Of a stretch of DNA of 64,000 bases, positions 1-9,591 are shown piece by piece. A program made the position numbers and the translations under genes. Positions within the stretch are counted from its first letter, which is position 1, and each line of letters begins with the position of its first letter. The stretch is taken from the NCBI RefSeq assembly GCF_963662255.1, contig NW_026912148.1, positions 62,001-126,000 on the forward strand, given 5' to 3'. The notes beneath the pieces are model-generated. The model saw only the letters and a program-made list of their open reading frames with translations. It was not told the DNA's origin and did no database searches. Origin of the DNA: Cinclus cinclus. Taxonomy: Eukaryota; Chordata; Aves; Passeriformes; Cinclidae.

Positions 1-531
1 GAGAAGCCATCAGGCATAATGAGAATCTATGGAAAACAGGGGGTTGGTACACTAGCTGATAGTAGGTCTTGGGCTTTTCTTCTTTTCTTTAACTTGTTCT
101 TAAAAGGATCCCTCCACTGGAAAACTGAATGGGGAGGGGAGGGAGTTGCTTTTCATTTTTGGAAGTATTGGTTTGGATTTTGGTATGTCAAGTGACACCA
201 CCAAAATAAGATTGGAAGAACTGAGCTTCAGGACTCAGCACTTAATTATTTTAATGTGTTTGTGTGGGTGCAGGAAATGCCAAATCCCAAAGCAATTCTG
301 TTATCTGTAACATGAAGTGCAATAACAGCTTTAAAACCAAGTGCTCGGTGTGGGGTTTTCACATATGTTTTTATGGTCTAAAGGCTTTTCTTGTGCCCCA
401 AAAGCCACAAGGAACCTGCCAGAAGCCGGCCTGCATTGAATATGTGGGATTTCATTTTGCTCTTGGATTCTTCCCTGCAGTCTTCTCTCGAGTTCTTGTT
501 CCAGAGGCGCTCTTACTCCAGAGCCATACGC

Positions 532-578
532 GGGGGGGGGGGGGGGGGGGGTGGGGGGGGGGGAGGGAGGGGGGGGGG
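532..578 (+). repeat. G-rich homopolymer-like tract
   Basis: The tract is almost pure G on the + strand: 20 G (532-551), T, 11 G (553-563), A, 3 G, A, then 10 G (569-578). Four or more G-runs of at least three bases give it obvious G-quadruplex potential. It explains the poly-glycine and poly-proline stretches in the overlapping open frames, which are therefore spurious. The exact run length is uncertain, because such runs are prone to sequencing and slippage error. Confidence 0.9.
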
Positions 579-2239
579 TGCGTTGCCTTGATAAATGGGA
601 ATGAGATTGCCCAAGTCTGTCAGGAAAGCAAAACCATGCCCGAGGTTTGTTTGGCCAAAGATGGACCATGAAGACATCCGTACTGGCACTGGGTGTGAGC
701 GCTGATGCTTTTGGGTGGTGTGGTGCCTCTGGCCCCTCAGAAGTCAGGGCGAGGCTGAAGGAAGGAGGGAAGCTGCCACAGCTGCAGGTGAGGGCAGTGC
801 TGGCTGTTTCCAGCTGCTTGGTGCAGAACTGGGAGAAGTGGGAGAACAGCTTTCCTCCTTCTTTCTCTCCATCACTGGGCAGAATATTAGGATGAAGCTG
901 CACTAAGCTATGTCAACAAATGTGGGTTGTTGATTGGTTATTTTTCTTCTGGCTCTTTTATCTATTTCCAAGTGATCCAGTGAGGAGCAAGTTGCTGGCT
1001 TACATGATTTCTGAGTGACCTGTCACGGAAACGGGCATCTCTGTGTGCACGTGCTTCCTGGCAAATCCAGATGAGACATGGAAATCCTAAGGGAGGATTT
1101 ACAGCCTTGACCACACGTGACACAGGCTTGTGAAAATGGAAGTGACCTTGACAGAATAGCAGCTGTGAAGTGAAGCAGAACTGAAATCCACATAAGCAGA
1201 AAAACCAAGTGAAGTGGTACTTCTCGGTCATGCGTGCACCTCGTGCCTCTGCCTGCTGCCAACACTCGGTGGTGCAGCTCGACAGAGTCCCTTTCAGTGT
1301 TTGTTGGGTTTGATTTTTGTGGTCAGTTCCCATAAACAACTCCCCTCCTTTAGTGGATACATCCCTGGAGTGGGACCAGACTCACCTTTAGCCTGGAGGA
1401 CTTCTCTGCTCCCCTGGTGTTTTAATGCACATTTATGTTTTTGTGTTGCACTGAGGATGGTTCGTTCTGTTTCACTCTCGGTTTGTATCGTGGTTGTCCC
1501 CTTCCCTTAACCCCTCCCTTTCCCCTGGCCAGCCCTGAGTGGCTGTGATACGGGATTCCTCCGCCCCTGAGTTGGGATTGAAAATACCCCGTGTTTCCCA
1601 TGCTATCTCTCTTCTCCCTGGAACCCTTCAGGACAATAAACTTGGATCATCCCAGGAAAGAGAGCCTCCTCTCATCTTTTACCTTTGTCCATGTCAGATA
1701 AAAAATCCCCCATCTCTCTGACCCTGAGCTAGCCGAGACAGGTCAGAGAGACCAGGGGGAAGATCTGACACCCTGGAAAGGGGGTGAAGCCAAGGCTTAT
1801 GAGTAAAGGGAAGACAACCACAGCATGGGCATTGTGTCCTCGATGCATGCAGCACCACGTGTTTTCCAAGTTCCCAGCACTGATGAATGTAAACAAGAAA
1901 ATACCTCTTCCTTCAAGTGTCCAGCTCTCCCCCGCCACCTCCCCTGCTTCCCCTGCTCTTATCCCTCGCTTGCCAAGGTCCTGCATCTCCCTGCTCTCCA
2001 GCTTCAAGTCACCTTGTCCTGCCTGTGGCTGAGAAAATACGGGCCTGAGGTTCTTTTAGCAGCAATCCATTCATTTAAAGAGCACAAAGAGCATAAAGTG
2101 CAGAAGAGTCTTTAGACATCCAAAGAAGGGACTCTGCTTTTCCTGTAGTTCTCCTTCCTGTTTTCACATGGGCCGGAAGGATGGGCATGGCCAGTATTTA
2201 TCATATGAAAGTGATGTTACTAAATTTGTCAGGAGTTCT

Positions 2240-2268
2240 GATTATTATTATTATCATTATTATTATTC
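2240..2268. repeat. ATT trinucleotide microsatellite
   Basis: About nine tandem ATT units are interrupted by one ATC. It encodes the run of tyrosines or isoleucines in two overlapping open frames, which argues that those frames are not real proteins. Confidence 0.85.
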
Positions 2269-5200
2269 ATTTTCTGACAGAAAACATTCTCATTTTGCCT
2301 TTCCCACATTGTTTACAGGTGCTGCCCAGGGCGGACATCTGTGGCTTCAGACAGCAATTGCCTGGGAGGAAGGGGAGCCTTTGCACAGCTCACCTGCACA
2401 GCTCAGGTGGATAGGACAGGGTTGGTGTGGCCTGAGAAGGCATGAACAGCCGTCTGTGTTCTGGAGTGACTTGAAACCTTTCTCTGTCAGGTTTTGGAGG
2501 CATTTCTCTTTGGGATTTCTTGCAATGCAGCACCCTGGGTGTCCCTTTGTGCAAAGTCCAGTGGAGGGGTCCCGGTCCTGCCTGTGCTGTGAGGTCAGTC
2601 AGAGGATACAGGGTTCCCCTTTTCCTCCCTGCTGGGATGAAGTGCCTTGGGAATCTGGAATCTGGGTGAAACTCCAGCTCTGCTGGTGTCCAGGGATTCG
2701 AAGTCCGGGGGACTGGGTTTACCTGTGGCTTTCCAGGTCAGCAGGAGCAAGAGGAAGTGGAGTGCCAGAGCCGTGTCCCATCAGGCTGTGTTTCCCTCTG
2801 AGGACAGAGAGTCCGGGCTGAGGTGAGGTTGCCAGGAGCGCTTGGGTGGGCAATCCAGGGAACGGGGAGCTTGGAATTGCAGCTGCTGCTGGATCCATTG
2901 CCTTAGGTCTGCTCCGTTTTATCTGTGCCAAGTGGGATTTGTGCTGAGGAGAGAGGTGCTGTGGTGAACGAAAGGTGGAGTAAATCCTCTCTGGGGATGT
3001 GCAGTGAAGAACTAAGCAGCAGGGAAGGAGAAGATTTGTAAACAATATGACTGTTCCTGCCAAAAGTGGGGTGGAGCAGTGATGGGGTGGTTGGGTTTGG
3101 CCTGGGTCTGTTATTCTTTGTGCAAATTTTAAATTCTGTAGTATGATTTACTGTCCGGGATCTTTCTAACAAAAGCTGACGGAAATTTAGGTTTGCATTA
3201 GAAGTTGGGTCCATTCACTGCAGAAACTTGCTGAGGCTGGAGGACTGGAGTGATGGCTACTCACAGGAAAGGTCACTTGTATTAATACTGTCTCAGATTT
3301 CCCTCGGTGGCTGCCAGCCCTGAATGGCTGTGAGTCTGTGCTCTTCTCATTGGGGAATTGGAAATAATTTCAGTATAATTAGAAATTTTAGAAAAATCCA
3401 GCTAAAAATTTCACCTTGGTCCCGCCTAAGAACAGCTGTAAATTCAAAGGCAGAGAGAGAAGATGTACCAGCAAAGGACAGGAAAGGGGAAAGGTTTCAG
3501 AAAGCATTTCTGTGGTGTAATTAATGACAATTTCTGACGACCAAGGGAGAAGAAGATGAACTCCCAGCCATTCGGGCCTGACAGTCCCCTGCAGCGAGAG
3601 CTCAGCACATATCCCCAGAGGCAAGTCCAGCATGTGAAAGAAGAAAAAATATTATTTCTTTTGCTTCAAAGTTATTTCAGGTTCTTAAAGGCCAACCAGC
3701 ATTTGCTCTTGATTGTGGTTGGGTGACCCATGAGCAGTAGGCGGCACGGGTCATGCCATTGATTTAGCTGAAAGCCCCGGTGTCATTTAGAGGGGAGACA
3801 AGAAGTGTTTGTGTAGGAAAATGCGAGGGGATGTCCAGGGCAGTGAGGAGGCATTTTTGAGGGGATTGCTGAGGTAGTTGAAGGGAGCCCGGCAGGCGGT
3901 TCCTCTGGGAAATTTCTCCGAGGCCCATGGGGAGCGCAGCCAGGACTCTCCAGGGCTAGCAGGCAGGGCTCAGCCCTCAGGACTCTGTGTCCTCCTTCCC
4001 TGGCAGCAGCCGGCGAGAAAGGGAGGAGAGGCTCCGTGTAGGATGAGGCCCGTGGGAGAGAGCAAGCAGAGGAGCGGCCTGGGGCTGGAGAGGGGCAGGA
4101 GAAAGGCAAAGGGACCTTGCTGGGGTCACTGGGGGAACAGAATGGACACTTGGATGACCAGTGGAGGTGAAGAGTGGATCTGAGTTCACCTACAGGGAAA
4201 TAAGGAGGGGATCTTTTGGAGGGAAAAGCTGAGGTGATGAGTTCAGTGACCTTGGCACAAGTTGTGTTTGCAAAAAGTGGGACCAGAGGTACAGGCGATG
4301 CAAAGCCAACCCTGCTTGACCTCTGAATTCCGGGATAGTCTGTCAGCACACCAAGCTAGGAACTGATGGGAAAAATAAAGCAGCACTACCATTCTGGACC
4401 TCTGCATGGTATTCACCCAGAACTTGCTTCTCAAGGACTAAAATGGAACAAAAGCTATAAAAGAAATGTAATTCCAAGAGGGAAAATGGTCTGCAAGAAA
4501 CAAATCCACGTAGGCCTGGATGCTGATCCCTATTGCTGGTCCATGAGAGCATCTGACAGGTCAGATTTCAAATGGTTTGATTTGACAGGGAGCTGGTTTG
4601 TTCCTTCTCATGAATAGGATCATTGGCTTGGCATGGGCCAAGCCACTTGACCTTTTCCATCTAGGTAAAGAGTTAGGGAACTGTTTGAAAACCTGGTCCT
4701 GGATGTAGACAGCTTGGCTCGGTATTGCTGTGTAGAAATAGGAGAATATCTCTTCTGATTTTTCTCTCATCTTTCTTGCACAGCTGTTTTTGTATTCCTG
4801 ACTTGCGTTCGCGTCGGGGCCGTGTGGCTTGGAGCTCGGGAGCCGGATCTGTTACTTACCCACGTCAGATTGGTCTGCACTGGTGCAGGAGATGAACTAC
4901 AGGCTGACTTGGGAGCTCGGAAACAAGGAGAAGAAGCTCTTTTGTCTCTCTGCAAAATAGTTTGGCTCCATCCGGGCATTAAGTCAGGGAACTAACACTT
5001 CATTTTTAATGTTCTGTGCTCTGCCATCATCGCTGTGAGCCCTGAAAGCCTCCTGAGCTGTTCTCATACAGACCTAACTTATTTGGTCCAAAAAAAAAAT
5101 CTTAGTTTTGTTTGTTAAAAAAAATGCTATTACTGTGTGCAAACTCAGGGAGAAGATTTTATTCAACACCTCTCATTAAAGGGACATTAAAGCTCCGTTT

Positions 5201-5977
5201 TCCTTTTTATTGAACAGTCTGAGACACATTATTGCTTTATATCATTTTTCTTACAGGCGTTTTTAACTTTTTGAAGAGCCAGAAAGACAGTTTGTGCATA
5301 TGTGTGTCACTCATACGCATCCTCTCTCCAATGTAGGATGGAAAAAAAGGCTGCAGAGCTTCCTGCAAGGGGCTGTAAGTGCAAATCAAGAGGAGCCAGA
5401 GGTTTAGATGCTACAAATTACCATTTCTTAAAAGAACCCTATGTACTTCATGCTATCAAAACCAGTACGAATAGGAGACTGAACTCGGGCATTGTGATGA
5501 TCTCCTTGGGTTTTAAAAAGCTTTAATGGCCTTAAAAGACATATCACACTTAGTTTATTTTTAATACCCTTTCATTAAATTTAACAAAAGCCCTGATCCA
5601 TCACTGCTGTTGTGATGTGTGACAAAAGCCCATCTTCCCTGCATTTGGAACAGGTGAGAGATGGAACTAAACGCCAAGAGATTTTCTGCTCCCGGACTGT
5701 GAGTTTTATTGGATGTTCTCTGCCAAATCTGGTCAGTTGTTCGTGAATGTGTCCATGAGGGGAGATGAACATGCCAGTCCAGATAGGCAAGCATGCAGTG
5801 CCAGAAGGAGAACCCTTGAAATGTAAACCGGGATTTATTCAACTGACTCACAGGTGTGTGCTGAGCCCAGGCCCTGTGTACAAACGGAGGGCCAAACGTA
5901 CCCTACAAAAAGACATCAGCATTGTGGGCTCTTGAGTTTGGCTTCCTGGGGGAAAGTGCCACCTATGTCTAGCTCTA

Positions 5978-6315
5978 GGTTTCAGGTTAAGTTTAGGTTA
6001 ATGTTATTATTAAGCTTAGGCTTAGCGTTAGAGTTAGGGTGCGGGGTTAGGTTTAGGGATGAGGTTTAGGGTCAGGGTTAGGATTAGTGTTAATATTACT
6101 CTTAGGGTTAGTGTTGGGTTTAGTGTTAGGGTTAGCGTTGGTGTTGGGGTTAGTGTTCGGGTACAGGTATGGGTTAGGTTTAGTTTAGGGAGAGGGAGAG
6201 GGATAGGGATAGGGATAGGGATAGGGATAGGGATAGGGATAGGGATAGGGATAGAGTTGGGGTTATGGTTAGGGTTAGGGTTCGGGTACGGGTTAGGGGT
6301 TAGGGTGACGGTTAT
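5978..6315 (+). repeat. Degenerate interstitial telomeric repeat
   Basis: The + strand is filled with TTAGGG and near variants (TTAGTG, TTAGGT, TTAGCG, TCAGGG, TTCGGG), mostly in a 6-bp register with small slips. Only short stretches are perfect, for example two adjacent TTAGGG at 6269-6280. Vertebrate telomeres are TTAGGG arrays whose G-rich strand runs 5' to 3' toward the chromosome end, so this tract, if in native orientation, points right, toward the satellite array. The degree of decay indicates an old internal tract rather than a functional telomere. An open frame running through it (6059-6454) is a product of the repeat. Confidence 0.9.
6200..6253 (+). repeat. (GGGATA)9 perfect hexamer array
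   Basis: Nine consecutive perfect copies of GGGATA sit inside the degenerate telomeric tract, flanked by GGGAGA-type variants on the left (6188-6199) and GAGTTGGGG on the right. The uniformity contrasts with the scrambled TTAGGG variants around it. This points to a local secondary expansion of one variant hexamer by slippage or unequal exchange, later than the decay of the surrounding tract. Confidence 0.95.
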
Positions 6316-6480
6316 GTTCTGTCAGAGCTTAGCAAGAGAAGCTGTCCTAGAGCGGGCTTTACATGAGATAGTTGCCCAATTCCTGAAATTCTCTCCATTC
6401 CTTGGACAGAATGGAGTGACACCACAGCAAACTAGCACGGAAGTTAGTTATTAGAACCTGGAAGTAAAAGGCAGGGACAA
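6316..6480. other. Unassigned junction, telomeric tract to satellite
   Basis: This 165-bp stretch lies between the last telomere-like hexamers and the first segment that aligns with the 1379-bp unit. It could be a heavily decayed piece of the unit or unrelated DNA; I could not align it convincingly by eye. No gene or simple repeat is visible. Confidence 0.5.
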
Positions 6481-7217
6481 GAAATCAAAGACGGTGAAGG
6501 GCAATACCTTCCTGCTTGGCCCGCGTAAGTCGCATCACACCCACCAGGTTATTGTGTCTTTTCCTTATTCACTGCATCTGCCGAGGAGTTCTTTGCATTT
6601 CGAAACCTAATGGCAAAGCGCTTCCACGTAAGGCTCAGAGATGTCTCGCAGAGAAAAATGTTCCAGCGGAGAAACTTGCCCTGCTATGTTTCCTCCTCGT
6701 TTCCCACATGCTGTTGTTGTGGTGATTGCCTTGGCCATGGAAACGAGTAATCCAGCAAGTACTCCTCACCGGCCACTTCCCGCTGGTCGGCAGTTACGTG
6801 GCCTACGGGAACAGTGCCAATTAGAAAACACAGCAGTGGAGCTAAAGGCAGGAGAAAGCATGCACGACTCGCGGTATTCCTGTATAGTGCCCTCCGTGCT
6901 GAAACGCGGAAAAGCTAAATGCCCTGCCCGAGCTTCACTTATCGATGTTTCACAGAAAGCCAAGAATGAAGCGGCAGAAAACACAGATGGTTTCAGCAGC
7001 CTCCGGAACTGCAAAACTGCAGCAATATTTCTATCAAAGCAGTACTCAAGCGAGAATGCTTTTGCAGCTTGGCAAAGTAAGGTGCAGCTGTTGACAAGAT
7101 ATGCCCGCAGCGATAAGCAACTCCCTACCCATTCACTGTTGAAGAGGTCTGAAACAAAAACAAGCACGCTACCTCTCCCTTATAGGCTTTCTCCCAGCAG
7201 ACGTGCAGCACCGCCTA
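6481..7217 (+). repeat. Diverged, shortened edge copy of the satellite unit
   Basis: Two blocks align collinearly with the array unit. Block 1 (about 6482-6619) matches 7284-7420 at nearly equal length. Block 2 (about 6645-7217) matches about 7964-8589 but is roughly 50 bp shorter. The segment that should lie between them (about 7421-7963, some 540 bp) is absent. In one gap-free 54-bp stretch (6686-6739 against 8005-8058) I count 11 differences, about 80% identity, against roughly 99% or more among array units. An open frame of 199 codons crosses block 2. The array equivalent is split into two shorter frames by a net 4-bp length difference, so no reading frame is conserved. It is either an old edge unit that escaped homogenisation or a remnant of a shorter ancestral unit. 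Confidence 0.85.
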
Positions 7218-8391
7218 CATTCTGCACTCTGGCAGCCTAGTTGCCAGCTTTCGGCAGCTGCTGTCCTAGCAAGGAAGCTCAGGGAGTCAAAGCCAGTGCC
7301 GGGCGGCACCTTTCTGCTTTGCCCGCCTAAGCGGCGTCACGCTCCCTCGGATACTGTGTCCTTTCCCTCTGCACTGCGTCTGCCGAGGTGCTCTCTGCCT
7401 CTCGGAGCAGAAGGGCAAAGGACAATGTTATCCACAGCAGGGTAGAAATGGCATTGCTAGCAGGAAAGCTAGATGCCTTGGGACTGTCCCCTTAGCCCTT
7501 GCCACTCACTTCAGGCTCGTACGCTGAGCAGAACAGCCTGCTGTTCTGAAGCTTCGCTGGCTGCCGTTCGTGCCCAGACGCCATTTCCTTCCCAAGGAGG
7601 CGAAGCGCCGTCTACTTCTCGCAGCGAGCACGCTGCTCCTGGCTTTCGCTTCTGCCGCAACGAGCTCGCTACGAGCACTTTTCTTCTCAACCCTCTAGAC
7701 CATTGCGTTCCTTGTCTCGTGAATGGAGACGGAAAGCTTCTCGGCTACAATCTCGCCTAGAACAACTGCGGCTACACATTAAGCTCGCCCGGAACGCCCT
7801 GCTGAAACTTGCCTTCTGGCACCCCATTCGCGGGGCAGCCGTCTTTCTTCGGCCACCTGCCAAGTGGCCCCATATCGCCGCGCTCGTTGCACTCCGCTTG
7901 TCAGATTGGCTTCCCGTGGCGCTGATTTCAGCCTGGCCAAATACTAGCGCTGCGGAGAGCTGTCTCGCAGACAATCATGTTCCAGCATAGAAATTTGTCC
8001 TGCAATGTTCCCCCCTCTTTTCCCGCATGGTGTTGCTCTGATGAATGCCTTGAGCATGGAACGACTTAAGCCAGCAAGTATTCCTCGCCGGCCACCGCTC
8101 GCTGTGCAAGAGGTATGCCGTGGACCCTTTGAACGCTGCCAAGCAAAAAGCAGAGCAGTGACCATAAAAGCGAGGAGAGAGCATGCACGAAGCACACTAG
8201 TTCTGTCTAGTGCTTTCCGTGCAGAGAGGCGGCAAAGCTGAATGCCGTGCCAGAGCTTCACTTCTCGCTGGAGCACAGGAAGGCAAGAATGAAGAGGCAG
8301 AACACAGCCTTGGTTTCAGCAGCCTCCGGGACCGCAAAAGTTCAGCAATAGCTCTGTCAAAGCAGAACTCGGCTGAGAATGCTCTCGCAGC
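7218..8391 (+). repeat. First homogenised unit (partial, 7-bp deletion)
   Basis: This is the left end of the near-identical array, beginning within the unit where similarity to the diverged edge copy drops abruptly. It lacks seven bases (TGCTTTT) present in all later units after 7710, so the distance from 7473 to its counterpart at 8845 is 1372 rather than 1379. The deletion shortens the 174-codon frame seen in every other unit to 95 codons. It also carries a private G at 7483 (TTGGGACTG, where later units have TTGGAACTG). It shares the C at 8125 with units 2, 3, 7, 10 and 11. Confidence 0.9.
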
Positions 8392-8900
8392 TTGGGAAAG
8401 TTAGGCGCAGCTGCTGACCAGCTCTGCCCGTGGCCACAGGCTGCTTCTTCCACCTTCACTGTGGCAGAGCTTTTGCGGAGCAGAGACGGCATTCTTCAAG
8501 GGCGTGTTCTCCAAGGTGCTGTGAAACAGAGCCTAGCACGCTGTCTCGCTGATCCTGGCTTTCGGCAAGCAGGCGTGCCAGACCGCCGACATTCTGCACT
8601 CTGGCAGCCTAGTTGCCAGCTTTCGGCAGCTGCTGTCCTAGCAAGGAAGCTCAGGGAGTCAAAGCCAGTGCCGGGCGGCACCTTTCTGCTTTGCCCGCCT
8701 AAGCGGCGTCACGCTCCCTCGGATACTGTGTCCTTTCCCTCTGCACTGCGTCTGCCGAGGTGCTCTCTGCCTCTCGGAGCAGAAGGGCAAAGGACAATGT
8801 TATCCACAGCAGGGTAGAAATGGCATTGCTAGCAGGAAAGCTAGATGCCTTGGAACTGTCCCCTTAGCCCTTGCCACTCACTTCAGGCTCGTACGCTGAG

Positions 8901-8920
8901 CAGAACAGCCTGCTGTTCTG
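8901..8920. repeat. Perfect 9+9 bp inverted repeat in each unit
   Basis: The arms CAGAACAGC and GCTGTTCTG are separated by CT. The site recurs at this place in the units. The half-sites AGAACA and TGTTCT match steroid-receptor (GRE/ARE) half-sites, but the spacer is 6 bp instead of the canonical 3, so receptor binding is not supported. The palindrome could form a short cruciform or RNA hairpin. It is absent from the diverged edge copy, because the segment containing it is missing there. Confidence 0.9.
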
Positions 8921-8973
8921 AAGCTTCGCTGGCTGCCGTTCGTGCCCAGACGCCATTTCCTTCCCAAGGAGGC

Positions 8974-8990
8974 GAAGCGCCGTCTACTTC
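8974..8990 (-). promoter_or_regulatory. Weak CTCF-like motif in each unit
   Basis: On the minus strand the sequence reads AAGTAGACGGCGCT. It matches the CTCF core (consensus CCASYAGRKGGCRS) at about 11 of 14 positions, missing the two leading C bases and having C in place of G/T in the core. CTCF binds CpG-rich macrosatellites such as DXZ4, which is why I looked. The mismatches fall at informative positions, so binding is doubtful. Confidence 0.12.
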
Positions 8991-9049
8991 TCGCAGCGAG
9001 CACGCTGCTCCTGGCTTTCGCTTCTGCCGCAACGAGCTCGCTACGAGCA

Positions 9050-9070
9050 CTTTTCTTCTCAACCCTCTAG
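9050..9070 (+). other. Splice-acceptor-like pyrimidine tract ending in CTAG
   Basis: A run of about 20 bases that is almost all pyrimidine ends in CTCTAG, a good match to a vertebrate 3' splice site. A moderate donor-like GAG|GTATGC follows at 9489-9497, which would bracket a 421-nt internal exon (9071-9491). The tract is changed (T to A) in units 22, 26 and 28 (38013, 43529, 46287). No transcript evidence is available, so this is a candidate only. Confidence 0.15.
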
Positions 9071-9541
9071 ACCATTGCGTTCTGCTTTTCTTGTCTCGTG
9101 AATGGAGACGGAAAGCTTCTCGGCTACAATCTCGCCCAGAACAACTGCGGCTACACATTAAGCTCGCCCGGAACGCCCTGCTGAAACTTGCCTTCTGGCA
9201 CCCCATTCGCGGGGCAGCCGTCTTTCTTCGGCCACCTGCCAAGTGGCCCCATATCGCCGCGCTCGTTGCACTCCGCTTGTCAGATTGGCTTCCCGTGGCG
9301 CTGATTTCAGCCTGGCCAAATACTAGCGCTGCGGAGAGCTGTCTCGCAGACAATCATGTTCCAGCATAGAAATTTGTCCTGCAATGTTCCCCCCTCTTTT
9401 CCCGCATGGTGTTGCTCTGATGAATGCCTTGAGCATGGAACGACTTAAGCCAGCAAGTATTCCTCGCCGGCCACCGCTCGCTGTGCAAGAGGTATGCCGT
9501 GGAGCCTTTGAACGCTGCCAAGCAAAAAGCAGAGCAGTGAC

Positions 9542-9549
9542 CATAAAAG
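9542..9549 (+). promoter_or_regulatory. TATA-like motif CATAAAAG in each unit
   Basis: CATAAAAG lies about 25-30 bp upstream of the short hairpin, a spacing that would place a hypothetical start near 9570-9578. It differs from the strong TATAAAAG by its first base. It sits in a CpG-dense unit, and an inverted CCAAT lies about 255 bp upstream, too far for a standard promoter arrangement. One 8-base motif in 1.4 kb is weak evidence; transcription is not shown. Confidence 0.15.
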
Positions 9550-9573
9550 CGAGGAGAGAGCATGCACGAAGCA

Positions 9574-9591
9574 CACTAGTTCTGTCTAGTG
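9574..9591. repeat. Short hairpin: CACTAG / CTAGTG
   Basis: Six-base arms CACTAG (9574-9579) and CTAGTG (9586-9591) flank a 6-nt loop TTCTGT. Outer bases can extend the stem with a 2-nt bulge. The site recurs at the same place through the array. The diverged edge copy does not preserve the stem at the equivalent place (about 6870-6895), so it is a property of the homogenised unit. Confidence 0.75.

Larger units (their letters stand above)
1..5977. other. Non-coding flank left of the satellite
   Basis: I see no gene here that I can defend. Open frames on both strands are up to about 217 codons, but none has a recognisable domain, and the longest pass through simple repeats (the G-run at 532-578 and the ATT tract at 2240-2268). 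No tRNA, rRNA or LINE/LTR hallmark was recognised; in particular I did not find the short tandem 3' end typical of avian CR1 elements. A10 (5090-5099) and A8 (5117-5124) runs could be remnants of old retroposed tails. A canonical AATAAA lies at 1635-1640, but no convincing exon precedes it. The stretch reads as intronic or intergenic vertebrate DNA. Small exons of an unrecognised gene could be missed by eye. Confidence 0.6.
8845..9369 (+). other. Recurrent 174-codon ORF of the unit, probably non-coding
   Basis: An open frame of 174 codons starts at 8845 and recurs intact in all 40 later positions at 1379-bp steps to 62626; it is broken in unit 0 by a 7-bp deletion. The translation is rich in Ala, Arg, Leu and Ser and shows no domain, signal peptide or motif that I recognise. 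Overlapping minus-strand frames of 156 and 110 codons are equally well preserved, as expected when whole units are copied. Variation among units includes amino-acid changes (Pro/Leu, Asn/Asp, Ser/Arg, Phe/Leu at four sites). Persistence reflects homogenisation, not demonstrable selection. A short peptide from a transcribed unit cannot be excluded. Confidence 0.12.

Noticed and set aside
331..903. 190-codon minus-strand frame with poly-proline
   Set aside because: The proline run is the complement of the G-tract at 532-578, and the rest shows no domain.
2168..2821. 217-codon frame with a tyrosine run
   Set aside because: The tyrosines come from the ATT microsatellite; no known domain, and composition is like neighbouring non-coding DNA.
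5978..6315. True chromosome end
   Set aside because: The repeats are too degenerate, and unique DNA and the satellite continue on both sides.
6059..6454. 131-codon frame with Gly-Ile repeats
   Set aside because: It is a translation of the telomere-like hexamer repeats.
6641..7240. 199-codon frame in the diverged edge copy as an ancestral gene
   Set aside because: The matching array region is split into two frames by a net 4-bp difference, and substitutions are not biased to silent positions. The frame probably stays open by chance in GC-rich DNA.
8901..8920. Canonical glucocorticoid or androgen response element
   Set aside because: The half-sites are right but the spacer is 6 bp, not 3.
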